Of a stretch of 64,000 nucleotides of DNA, positions 54,779 to 63,800 are shown one piece after another. Both the position numbers and the translations under genes were made by a program. The first letter of the stretch is position 1; each line of letters begins with the position of its first letter. A model generated the notes under the pieces. That model made no database searches. It was given only the letters and a program-made list of their open reading frames with translations, and had not been told where the DNA came from. Origin of the DNA: Actinophytocola xinjiangensis (GTDB lineage Bacteria > Actinomycetota > Actinomycetes > Mycobacteriales > Pseudonocardiaceae); the NCBI RefSeq assembly GCF_001921215.1, contig NZ_MSIF01000008.1, forward strand, positions 62,001 to 126,000, read 5' to 3'.

Positions 54779-55855
54779 TCAGGCCAGCGCGTCGACGGCG
54801 GCCACCACCCGCGTCCGGATCCGCTCCGGCAGCGGGCTGTAGCCGAGCCTGGACGCGGCCCGCTGGCCGTCCTCCCCCGCCGCGTACCGCAGGAACGCCT
54901 TCACCAGATCGAGCGACTCCGATCGGGTACCCCGCTCACACACCACCTCGTAGGTCACCAGCACGATCGGATACACCCCCGCTGCCTCGCTGGTGTAGGC
55001 GATCCGCAGCCGCAGGTCGTTGCCCGTGCCCGCGACGTCGGCGTCGGCCACGGCCAGCGCGCCCGCCTCGGCGCTCAGCTCGACGAACTCACCGGCCTGG
55101 TTGCCGATCCGCGCGGTCCGCAGATTGAGTGCCTGGGCGTAGGACCCCTCCAGGTAGCCGATCGAGCCGTTCGTCTCGGCGACGGCCGCCGCCACCCCGC
55201 CGTTGCCCTTCTCCGCCGTGCCACCGGGCGCCGGCCAGGCCGTCCCGCTCCCGAACGGCCAGTCCCCCGCCGCGGTCGCCGTGAGGTACCGGGTGAAGCT
55301 GTCGGTGGTGCCCGAACCGTCAGCGCGGTGGATCGTGCGGATCGCCGTCGGGGGCAGCGCCGCGTCCGGGTTGTCCCCGGCGATCGCCGGGTCGTTCCAC
55401 CGGGTCACCCGGCCGGAGAAGATCCCGGCGATCGTCGGCGGCGAGAGCCGCAGGTCCTCGACCCCCGCGACGGTGTAGGCCAGCGCGATCGGGCCGACGA
55501 CCATCGGCAGGTGGATCGCGGGGCCGGTGGCGCAGCGGGCGTCGGCCGCCGGCTGGTCGGCCGCCGCCAGTTCCGCGTCCGAGCCGGCGAAGTCACTGGT
55601 GCCGGCGATGAACGCCCGCAGCCCGGCGCCCGACCCGCTGCTGCGGTACTCGACCGTCGCGTCGGGGCAGGCGGCCTGGAACGTCGTGATCCACGTGTTG
55701 ATCGCGTTGGCCTGCGCGGTGGAACCCTCCGCGGTGACCGACCCGCTCGCGCACCGGACAGGCGAGTCGGCCCCGCCCCCGACCGGCGCCGGAGCCGCGC
55801 CGCACCCGGCGAGCACCGCCGCCGAGAGCACCGCCGGCAACACGCGCAACCTCAC
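54779..55855 (-). CDS. pstS: phosphate ABC transporter substrate-binding lipoprotein
   Basis: 358 aa. Lipoprotein signal with lipobox LAGC (Cys18). PstS-type periplasmic-binding fold: VTAEGSTAQANAINTWITTF, phosphate-binding YRSSGSGAGLRAF, FAGSDAEL, HRADGSGTTDSFTRYL. Binds phosphate for PstCAB, but no pstCAB genes follow here, so this is probably an accessory copy. It lies 18 bp behind a membrane protein gene and is likely co-transcribed with it. Confidence 0.93.
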   Translation of the reverse strand: MRLRVLPAVLSAAVLAGCGAAPAPVGGGADSPVRCASGSVTAEGSTAQANAINTWITTFQAACPDATVEYRSSGSGAGLRAFIAGTSDFAGSDAELAAADQPAADARCATGPAIHLPMVVGPIALAYTVAGVEDLRLSPPTIAGIFSGRVTRWNDPAIAGDNPDAALPPTAIRTIHRADGSGTTDSFTRYLTATAAGDWPFGSGTAWPAPGGTAEKGNGGVAAAVAETNGSIGYLEGSYAQALNLRTARIGNQAGEFVELSAEAGALAVADADVAGTGNDLRLRIAYTSEAAGVYPIVLVTYEVVCERGTRSESLDLVKAFLRYAAGEDGQRAASRLGYSPLPERIRTRVVAAVDALA

Positions 55856-55873
55856 CTGTGGTCTCCCGTCCCG

Positions 55874-57229
55874 TCAGCGGTACTCGGACAGGCGTGGCCA
55901 CACGCCGAGGGGAACGAGTACCAGCACGATGCCCATCAGCACGACCGGCACGACCGTCCAGCCCGCCAGCAGTCCCCGCACGTTCACGAACGCCGCGTCC
56001 GAGGACTGTCTGCGGTCCTCGGCGATCCGGCTGATGGCGGTGTCGTAGTAGTGGAAGTCGAAGGCGGCGTCACCCCGGCTGATGCCGGTGAGCGCGTCGA
56101 TCGCCTCGACGGGCCGCCCGGAGTCGGCCAGATCCAGGACGCGTTCGTGGGTGCTGACGTAGCCCTCCCACCGGCTGGCCACCTGCTCGGCGTCGGCCGG
56201 CGCCACGCCAGGGCCCCCGGCCAGGGTCGCCAGCCCGCCGGCGAGCTGGTCGCCGTCCGGTCCGCACGCGCCACCGCCCAGCAGACAGTCCGACTTGCGG
56301 GTGAAGTCCTGGCGGTAGGACGGCAGCCGCTCGCTGAGCAGGTAGCGGCTGGTGTCGGCCGCCGCGTCGTAGCTGATCGCCTGCGCCTTCGACAGGGCGA
56401 GGTACGGGCCGAGGCTGTCGCGTTGGACCGCGGTGAGCCGGCTCGTCCCGACGGCGAACACGGCGGCGGCCGAGGCGACCAGCCCGATCGTGAGGACCGC
56501 GCTGGCGAGCAGGGCCGGGTTGAGCCGCCGGCGGAACAGCCGTGTGAGCCAGACCTGCGTCACGATCAGGAACACCGCGAGGACACCGCCGAGCACGCTG
56601 ACCGCGACGATCCCCCACACCCCGGTCGTTCGCTGGGCGGCGTAGGCGCGTTCGAGGTTGGCCTGACTGGCGTCACGCAGCCGTTGCGCGCCGGGCAACA
56701 GGTCGTGGTGCACGACGTTGGTCGCCTGTGAGTAGTAGCCCAGCGCCGTCGGCGGGGGCGCGTGCGCCGGCCCGTCGGAGGTCTGCCAGACGATCGTCAT
56801 CGCCTGCCACGTCCACTGCCGGTACACGGCCAGGTCGTTGAGCAGCCCGGTGACGACCTCGCGGTCCCGCGCGGTGGCGCCCTCGGTGGTCAGCAGGCGC
56901 TCCAGGTCGGCGTCGATCTGCCGGCTGCGTCGGCCGTAGGTGGTGAGCGCGTCGATCCGGTTGCCCGCCTGCGTTTCGGCGTTGCCGATGAGGATCAGCC
57001 GGGCCACCTGCGCGTCCAGGTCACTGAGCGCGAAGTACAGGTCCGACGCGATGGCCGCGCGCGGCGCCGCCGACTCGCCGATGGTGCGCACCTGGTCCTG
57101 CACCCGGGCCATCAACAGGCTGGTGAGGGCGGCAACCGCGGCCGCAGCGACCAGGCCGACCGCCAGGGACAGGCGTAACCGCGTCGGCGTGGACGACCAC
57201 CTGCCCGGTTCCTCGGCGACGGTGCTCAC
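55874..57229 (-). CDS. membrane protein with duplicated sensor-like extracytoplasmic helices
   Basis: 451 aa. Four transmembrane segments (about 18-40, 205-230, 238-262, 425-446) delimit two extracytoplasmic helical regions. Each resembles four-helix-bundle sensor domains of chemoreceptors and kinases (IGESAAPRAAIASDLYFALSD; RDSLGPYLALSKAQAISYDA). No kinase, HAMP or GGDEF output domain is present. Upstream of and co-directional with pstS, so it may help phosphate sensing or pair with another signalling protein. Function not recognised. Confidence 0.75.
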   Translation of the reverse strand: MSTVAEEPGRWSSTPTRLRLSLAVGLVAAAAVAALTSLLMARVQDQVRTIGESAAPRAAIASDLYFALSDLDAQVARLILIGNAETQAGNRIDALTTYGRRSRQIDADLERLLTTEGATARDREVVTGLLNDLAVYRQWTWQAMTIVWQTSDGPAHAPPPTALGYYSQATNVVHHDLLPGAQRLRDASQANLERAYAAQRTTGVWGIVAVSVLGGVLAVFLIVTQVWLTRLFRRRLNPALLASAVLTIGLVASAAAVFAVGTSRLTAVQRDSLGPYLALSKAQAISYDAAADTSRYLLSERLPSYRQDFTRKSDCLLGGGACGPDGDQLAGGLATLAGGPGVAPADAEQVASRWEGYVSTHERVLDLADSGRPVEAIDALTGISRGDAAFDFHYYDTAISRIAEDRRQSSDAAFVNVRGLLAGWTVVPVVLMGIVLVLVPLGVWPRLSEYR

Positions 57230-57310
57230 GCCGCACAGGCTAGGGACCCTGGGAGAACAACAGATGACGCGACGACCAACGAAAAGTGATCATGAACCGG
57301 CGGCGGGCCG

Positions 57311-58363
57311 TCAGGTGTCGTCGGGGTCGAGGAAGTGGTGCAGCAGGCCGGGGTCGGGGGCGCCGATCGCCTTGGTCCACCGGTGTCCGTCCCACCCGAA
57401 CACGACGTTGACCGGATCGAACCGGTCGTCGGTCGTGAAGGCACCGGGATGGCGGGTGTGCAGCAGGTCGCCCCACCACTTGGGAACCCCGGCGAGCAGG
57501 TCGGTCTCGTCGTCGCCGCCGAACATGGCCATCCCCGCGGCGAAGAAGGTCTCGGTGTCCTCGACGTCGCACCCGACCAGCAGCGCGCGATCCGCGTCGA
57601 GGCGGTGCAGCTGGAACCAGTCACCGCCGCCCGTGACGTAGCGCCCGTGGTGTTCGTCGAGCATGTCCGCGCCGGCGAGTCGGGCGGCCAGTTCGTCGGG
57701 CGGCGGCAGGTGCACCACCGGACGCCCGTCGGCCAGCGGCAGCGCAGCGCCGACCGGCGCCAGCAGGTAGCCACGGACGACCGTGGCGGCCGGCGGCACC
57801 AGGCGCGGGGGCAGGCTGAGCCCGAACAGCCACCGCCGCGCCTGCGTCAGGTACTCCAACCTCGGGAACTCCGCGTCGGCCGGCCCGTCCAGGAACGGCG
57901 ACTCGAACTCCAGCGGCTCACCCCGGGCGGATCCCAGCACGGCGCCGCGTGTGGCGCCGACGGCGACCTCGACGAACCGCCGCGTCCCGGCGACCTGGTC
58001 GACGTGGCGCAGCGTCGCCAGCATGTCCACCACCAGTTCGACCCGCACCGGCCGGTCCTCCCCGACCCGCCGGTCCCTCCGCTGGTTCTCCGCGTTGGAC
58101 GGCACCATGCACATCACCGTGTCGCCGAACTCCCCGACCCACACCTCCGGCGACGCCAGATGCGACTTCTCGAACAGCGGACACGCGCACGTGTGGTCGT
58201 AGACCCGCCCGGGGAACAGCCGCTCGGCGATCGCCCAGCCGGACCGGGTCCGCGCCGCCGACGCCGCCGCCGCGTCAGCGGGGTCGTCGGGGCGGGGCCG
58301 TGGATAGACCTCGCGCATCGCCTCGGTCGCGCGGCGTGATCCGAAACTGTGGTAGGCCACCAT
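57311..58363 (-). CDS. unrecognised 350-aa cytoplasmic protein
   Basis: ATG start. No signal or membrane segment. A Cys pair (YDHTCACPLFEKS), several aromatic/acidic segments (LEYLTQARRWLFGLSLPP, GGDWFQLHRLDADRALLVG, KWWGDLLHTRHPG) and a WDGHRWTKAIG close. Coding character is normal for the region. No family recognised. Divergent from the DAHP synthase leader. Confidence 0.75.
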   Translation of the reverse strand: MVAYHSFGSRRATEAMREVYPRPRPDDPADAAAASAARTRSGWAIAERLFPGRVYDHTCACPLFEKSHLASPEVWVGEFGDTVMCMVPSNAENQRRDRRVGEDRPVRVELVVDMLATLRHVDQVAGTRRFVEVAVGATRGAVLGSARGEPLEFESPFLDGPADAEFPRLEYLTQARRWLFGLSLPPRLVPPAATVVRGYLLAPVGAALPLADGRPVVHLPPPDELAARLAGADMLDEHHGRYVTGGGDWFQLHRLDADRALLVGCDVEDTETFFAAGMAMFGGDDETDLLAGVPKWWGDLLHTRHPGAFTTDDRFDPVNVVFGWDGHRWTKAIGAPDPGLLHHFLDPDDT

Positions 58364-58401
58364 GACCGAGGATCATGCCCGAGCCGCTGTCCGGCATGGG
58401 C

Positions 58402-58407
58402 TATTCT
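58402..58407 (+). promoter_or_regulatory. -10 element of the DAHP synthase transcript
   Basis: TATTCT ends 7 nt before the leader-peptide ATG, so the leader ORF would be translated from a leaderless mRNA. Confidence 0.55.
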
Positions 58408-58414
58408 GGTCCAC

Positions 58415-58474
58415 ATGACGATCACGTATCGATGGTTTGAGTGGCCGGCCGCGAGCCGGCGACACGCCATCTGA
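58415..58474 (+). CDS. aromatic-rich leader peptide of DAHP synthase
   Basis: 19-codon ORF encoding MTITYRWFEWPAASRRHAI, with Tyr, Trp, Phe and Trp within six consecutive codons. It ends 104 nt before the DAHP synthase start. Codons for all three end products of the pathway in a short ORF before the first pathway gene is the hallmark of ribosome-mediated attenuation. Not a homology call; it rests on codon content, position and downstream pairing potential. Confidence 0.75.
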   Translation: MTITYRWFEWPAASRRHAI

Positions 58475-58578
58475 CGCTGTCGTCATTCTCCCGAGCCGGC
58501 ATTTCGATCCGAAACCGCCGGCCGGGCCCAGGAAACCGGCTCTCCCCATGCTCGTGCCGGCAGAAACCTGGAGTTCCC
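58443..58578 (+). promoter_or_regulatory. attenuator region with alternative GCCGGC stems
   Basis: Six (G/A)CCGGC-type blocks (near 58444, 58455, 58494, 58523, 58544 and 58567) can pair in mutually exclusive ways, for example GAGCCGG (58492) with CCGGCTC (58543) or GCCGGC (58494) with GCCGGC (58523). A TTTCG-ATC-CGAAA hairpin lies between. Fits a terminator/antiterminator or start-occlusion switch. Confidence 0.5.
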
Positions 58579-59652
58579 GTGATCCTCACCGCGTCGGCGG
58601 CGACCCTCGACAACCAGCGCATCGACCACCTGGTGCCGCTGGTCACCCCCGCTCTGCTGCACCACGAACTACCGCTGTCCGAACCAGCCGCCGACACCGT
58701 TCGACGAGGTCGTGAGGCGGTCGCGCGGGTGCTCGACGGCACCGACGACCGCCTCATCGTCATCGTCGGCCCGTGTTCGATCCACGACCCCGACGCCGCC
58801 CTCGACTACGCCGGCCGGCTCGCCGACACCGCTCAGGAACTCGCCGACGACCTGCTGGTCGTCATGCGCGTGTACTTCGAGAAACCCCGCACCACGGCCG
58901 GCTGGAAAGGCCTGATCAACGACCCTCACCTGAACGACACCGGCGACGTCAACCACGGCCTGCGCACCGCCAGGAAACTCCTGATCGCCCTCGCCGAACG
59001 CCGCCTTCCCACCGCGGTCGAATGGCTGGACACCACCATTCCCGCCTACCTCGCCGACACTGTTTCCTGGGGTGCGATCGGCGCCCGAACCGTGGAATCC
59101 CAGACCCACCGCATGCTCGCCAGCGGCCTGTCCATGCCCGTCGGCTTCAAGAACCGCCGCGACGGCAACGTCACCGTCGCCGTCGAGGCCGTCCGCGCGG
59201 CGGCGGCCCGGCACGTCGTGCCCGGCGTGGACCCCGGCGGCCTGCCCGCCATCCTGCACACCACCGGAAACCCCGACTGCCACGTCGTTCTGCGCGGCGG
59301 CGACACCGCCCCCAACCACGACGCCCGGTCGGTCGGCACGACGCTGGACCTGCTCACCGGCGCCGGCCTGCGTCCCCGCGTCGTCATCGACGCCAGCCAC
59401 GACAACAGCCGCAAGGACCACGTCCGGCAGGCCGTCGTCGCCGGGGAGATCGCCGAGCAGGTCGCCACCGGCGCGCACGGTGTCGCCGGCGTGATGCTCG
59501 AATCCAACCTGGTCGCCGGCCGCCAGGACCTCCACCCCGGCACGCCGCTGGTCTACGGCCAGTCCATCACCGACGCCTGCCTGAGCTGGGACACCACCGC
59601 CGACGTCCTGCACACCCTGGCCGCCGCGACCGCTCGCCGTCGGACATCCTGA
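58579..59652 (+). CDS. 3-deoxy-7-phosphoheptulonate (DAHP) synthase, type I (AroG/AroF-like)
   Basis: 357 aa; GTG with TGGAG upstream, chosen because the AroG-like N-terminus starts there. Motifs: IVIVGPCSIHDP, RVYFEKPRTTAGWKGLINDP, GARTVESQTHRMLASGLSMPVGFKN, DASHDNSRKDH and GVMLESNL. It condenses PEP and erythrose-4-phosphate, the first shikimate step. Most actinomycetes use the plant-like type II enzyme as housekeeping, so this AroG-type copy is probably an extra, specially regulated one. The upstream aromatic leader peptide suggests control by Tyr/Trp/Phe-tRNA charging. Confidence 0.95.
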   Translation: MILTASAATLDNQRIDHLVPLVTPALLHHELPLSEPAADTVRRGREAVARVLDGTDDRLIVIVGPCSIHDPDAALDYAGRLADTAQELADDLLVVMRVYFEKPRTTAGWKGLINDPHLNDTGDVNHGLRTARKLLIALAERRLPTAVEWLDTTIPAYLADTVSWGAIGARTVESQTHRMLASGLSMPVGFKNRRDGNVTVAVEAVRAAAARHVVPGVDPGGLPAILHTTGNPDCHVVLRGGDTAPNHDARSVGTTLDLLTGAGLRPRVVIDASHDNSRKDHVRQAVVAGEIAEQVATGAHGVAGVMLESNLVAGRQDLHPGTPLVYGQSITDACLSWDTTADVLHTLAAATARRRTS

Positions 59653-59658
59653 GATCGT

Positions 59659-59696
59659 CCCGACGTGGCCGTGCGTAACCGCACGGCCACGTCGGG
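59659..59696 (+). terminator. strong intrinsic terminator
   Basis: Perfect 17-bp stem (CCCGACGTGGCCGTGCG and complement) with TAAC loop, 6 nt after the DAHP synthase stop. Confidence 0.92.
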
Positions 59697-59726
59697 CCGT
59701 TTCCGGCCTTCTGGGACAATAGGGAC

Positions 59727-60098
59727 GTGAAGACGATCCTCAACATCATCTGGCTGGTACTCAGCGGTTTCTGGATGGCGGTGGGCTACGCCATCGCGGG
59801 GATCATCTGCTGTGTCCTGGTGATCACGATCCCGTTCGGCGTCGCGTCGTTCCGGATGGCGAACTACGCGTTCTGGCCGTTCGGCCGCACGCTGGTGAAC
59901 CGTTCCGACGCCGGGGTGGCGTCGTTCCTCGGCAACGTCATCTGGATCATCGTCGCCGGGTGGTGGCTGGCGATCGGGCACCTGGTCACCGGTCTGCTGC
60001 TGTGCATCACCATCATCGGGATCCCGCTGGGCGTCGCGAACTTCAAGCTGATCCCGGTGTCGCTCGTGCCGCTGGGCAAGGAGATCGTGCCTTCCTAG
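59727..60098 (+). CDS. YccF-domain inner-membrane protein
   Basis: 123 aa. Two YccF repeats with the paired pattern GFWMAVGYAIAGIICCVLVITIPFG and WWLAIGHLVTGLLLCITIIGIPLG, about four membrane segments. Function of YccF proteins is unknown. GTG start with a -10-like GACAAT ending 6 nt upstream and no SD, again suggesting a leaderless mRNA. Confidence 0.9.
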   Translation: MKTILNIIWLVLSGFWMAVGYAIAGIICCVLVITIPFGVASFRMANYAFWPFGRTLVNRSDAGVASFLGNVIWIIVAGWWLAIGHLVTGLLLCITIIGIPLGVANFKLIPVSLVPLGKEIVPS

Positions 60099-60574
60099 CA
60101 GCGTCACCGGCGGGGCAGGTAGGCGGCTACCTCGGCGATCGCGTCAAGGGAGTCGTCGTCGGTACAGAACTCCGTCACGTCCGCCCCTCTGGACCCAAGC
60201 GGGCACGTAAGTTGGCAACGGAGACGACGGCCAATGTCGTGATTCGCGGACGATCACCCGATCGTGTCTGACCGACGCGTGCCGTGTGCGCGCTTCCCTG
60301 GACCACCCAGTACGTCGACGGCACCGAACCGGTCACCGTGGTCAGCCAGTCGCATCCCGGGTATCGCGTGTGACCCGGAATTCCTCGGAATTCGCTATCG
60401 AGAATTTCTGATCCATGTGCCGTCGCGCGGACACCATTCCCCGAATCAGTACTTTGTGGACGGTGCGCGGAGCGTCCCGAACCAGATTACCAGTATTGCC
60501 AGTGTTCCTGACTTCGTCTGACGACCGGACGAATGCGCGTGCGACGGTTGGGCCAATCAACACGGCGGGTATTA

Positions 60575-60590
60575 TGTGATCTCCCTCACA
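60575..60590. promoter_or_regulatory. Crp/GlxR-type site TGTGA-N6-TCACA
   Basis: Perfect match to the cAMP-receptor-protein consensus shared by actinobacterial Crp/GlxR regulators, in an AT-richer setting 230 bp upstream of the megasynthase start. Confidence 0.7.
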
Positions 60591-60766
60591 AGATTTGCTG
60601 ACGGGATCGCCTTTTTGGTGTCGTTCTGACGGCGTGCGTGTTGTGGACAGATGACAAACCGGAAAACGCCCTGCTCGGCGCGCCACGAAGATTCACCGAC
60701 AAAGGCGGACGCGCGGAATCCCCCGGATGGCGGCGACCCGATCGAATGGTTGACCGTGCCGCCTCG

Positions 60767-60787
60767 CGGTCAGTTGAGTACTGACCG
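60767..60787. promoter_or_regulatory. inverted repeat near the megasynthase start
   Basis: CGGTCAGT-TGAGT-ACTGACCG, perfect 8-bp arms, 33 bp before the ATG; a candidate operator (TetR/GntR type) covering the promoter region. Confidence 0.55.
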
Positions 60788-60820
60788 TCATATTCGCCAT
60801 CGTGTCTGTCGGGAGTGTTG

Positions 60821-63800
60821 ATGCGGCACCCGAACAACGGCCTCACTTCCGCACGCGGGCTTGTCATCGTGGTCAACCCAGTGCACCACCCCTCCCCCCG
60901 GCTCACCGCGGCCGCCGGCGCCGCCGGTGCGCTCGGGGTCCTCGAACTGCCCACCGCCGACGCCCGGCGCGCGGCCGAACTCGCCGAACGCACCGCCGCC
61001 TGGTCACCGCACCCGTTCGGGGTGCGGCTACGGCCCGGGGTCGACGTCGACCCCCAACGCCTGCCGGACGCGGTCCGCGTCGTGCTGCTCGCCGACCCCG
61101 GCCGCGACCCCGCCGAGTTCCCCGGACGCACCGTCCTGGTGGAGGCCGGGTCGGTCACCACCGCCCGGGACGCCGTCGCCCGGGGCGCCCGCGGTGTGCT
61201 CGCCCGGGGCTCCGAGTGCGGCGGCGCGGCCGGTGAGCTGAGCACGTTCGTCCTGCTCCAACACCTGCTCGACGACCTGGGAACCACCGTGCCGGTGTGG
61301 GCGTGGGGCGGCATCGGGCCGGACACCGGCGCCGCGGCGATCGTCGGCGGGGCCGCCGGGGTCGTCCTGGACACCCAGTTCGCGCTCTACGACGACGCCG
61401 GACTGCCGACCGCCACCACCGCCGCCCTCGACGGACTCGACGGGTCGGAAACCGTGCTGTGGCAGGGAATCCGCGTACTGCGGCGCCGGGGCCCGCGCGC
61501 CGGCGACCCGCCGGCCGACCTCGCCGGGCGGCTCGGGCCCGACCCGCGCACCCAGTACCTGCCCGTCGGCCAGGACGTCGGGCTGGCCACGTCCTTCGCC
61601 CGGCGCTGGCCGGGGGTCGGCGCCGCCGTGCGCGGCCTGCGGGCGGCGCTGGCCGCCGCCGTGGCCGACGACGTGCCGGCGGACGCGCTCAGTCCCGGGT
61701 CGCCGGCCGCCGCCGCGATCGGCGCCCCGCTGCCGGTGGCGCAGGGGCCGATGACCCGGGTCAGTGACCAGCCCGAGTTCGCCGCCGCCGTCGCCGGGGC
61801 GGGTGGGCTGCCGTTCCTGGCGCTGGCCCTGTCCACCGCCGACCAGACCCGCACCATGCTGACCCGCACCCGCGACGCGCTCGGCGACGCGCCGTGGGGT
61901 GTGGGCATCCTCGGCTTCGCCGACGAGTCGGTCCGGGGCGCGCAGCTGGACGTGGTGCGCGAGCTGCGGCCGACCCACGCGATCATCGCGGGCGGGCGGC
62001 CCTCGCAGGCCGCCGCGCTGGAGGCCGAGGGCATCGCCACCTACCTGCACGTGCCGTCGCCCGGGCTGCTGGGCCAGTTCCTCGCCGCCGGCGCCCGCCG
62101 GTTCGTCTTCGAGGGCGCCGAGTGCGGCGGGCACGTCGGCCCGCGCACCAGCTTCCCGTTGTGGCAGAGCCAGATCGACGTGCTGCTCGACCACCTCGAC
62201 AGGGGCGGGACACCGCCGACGGTGCTGTTCGCCGGCGGCGCCCACGACGAGCGTTCCGTCGCGATGATCGCCGCCCTCGCGGCACCGCTGACCAGGGCGG
62301 GGGTCGCGGTCGGCGTGCTCATGGGCACCGCGTACCTGTTCACCGAGGAGGCCGTCGCGGCCGGGGCGATCCAGCCGCTGTTCCAGCGGCAGGTGGTCGC
62401 CGCGACGCGGACCGACCTGCTGGAGACCGCGCCGGGGCACGCCACCCGCTGCGTGCACAGCGGGTTCACCGCCGACTTCGCCCGCACCCGCGCCGAGCTG
62501 CTGGCCGAGGGGGTGCCGGACCGCGAGCGCTGGGAACGGCTCGAACGGCTCAACATCGGCCGCCTTCGCCTGGCCAGCAAGGGGATCGAGCGGGTCGGCG
62601 ACGAGCTGCGCGCGGTCGGGGCCGACCGGCAGGCCGCCGAGGGCATGTTCATGGCCGGCGAGGTCGCGGTGCTGCGCGACCGGGTGACGACGGTCGCCGC
62701 GCTGCACGAGTCGGTCACCGTCGGCGCGGCGGCGTGGTTGCGCCGAAGCGGGGCTCGGCTGCGCGACGAGCCGGCCGCCGAGCCGGCGCCCGCGCCGCTG
62801 CGGGTCGCGATCGTCGGCATGGCGGCGATGTTCCCCGACGCGCCGGACCTCGCGACGTACTGGGCGAACGTGGTGTCCGGCAAGGATTCCGTGACCGAGG
62901 TGCCGGTGTCGCGCTGGGACCCGGAGATCTACCACGGCGGCGACGACAGTCACGGCGACGCTGGCGGTGACCGCACCCCGTCACGCTGGGGCGGGTTCCT
63001 GCCCCGGATCCCGTTCGACCCGCTGCGCCACGGCATCCCACCCGCCTCGCTCGCGCACATCGAGCCGGTGCAGCTGCTGGCGCTGGAGGCGGCGCACCGG
63101 GCGCTGACCGACGCCGGGTACGCGGGGCCGGAGACCTCGCACAAGCGGACGTCGGTGGTGTTCGGCGCCGAGTCGGGCAGCGACCTGTCGAACGCGACGA
63201 CGCTGCGCACCGTCCTGCCCAGCTACCTCGGCGAGCTCCCGCCCGGGTTCGCCGAGCAGCTGCCGGAGCTGACCGAGGACTCGTTCCCCGGCATGCTCGC
63301 CAACGTCATCGCCGGCCGCATCGCGAACCGGCTGGACCTGGGCGGCGCGAACTACACGGTCGACGCCGCGTGCGCGTCCTCGCTGACCGCGGTGGACGTG
63401 GCGTGCAAGGAACTGGTCGCCGGCACCAGCGACCTGGTCCTGTGCGGCGGCGCGGACCTGCACAACGGCATCAACGACTATCTGCTGTTCTCCTCGGTGC
63501 ACGCGCTCTCGCCCACCGGCCGGTCGGCGACGTTCGACGAGGCGGCCGACGGGATCGCCCTCGGCGAGGGCGTGGCGTGTGTGGTGCTCAAGCGGCTGGC
63601 CGACGCCGAACGCGACGGCGACCGGATCTACGCGGTGATCGACGGCGTCGGCAGTGCGAGCGACGGCCGGGCGCTCGGCCTGACCGCGCCGCGCGCCGAG
63701 GGCCAACGCGCCGCGCTGACCCGCGCGTACCGCAACGCGGGCGTCTCCCCCGGCCAGGTCGGGCTGGTCGAGGCGCACGGCACCGGGACGGTGGTCGGCG

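Larger units (their letters stand above)
60099..60820. other. 722-bp intergenic region upstream of the megasynthase
   Basis: Lower GC than its surroundings between about 60370 and 60720. No convincing gene; a fragment reading TTQYVDGTEPVTVVSQSHPG (about 60298-60358, plus strand) may be the decayed end of a protein. It holds a Crp-type site (60575) and an inverted repeat (60767). Confidence 0.55.

Noticed and set aside
61028-62953. 641-codon open frame on the minus strand
   Set aside because: Antisense to the NPD/KS megasynthase, whose domains and active sites are clear on the plus strand.
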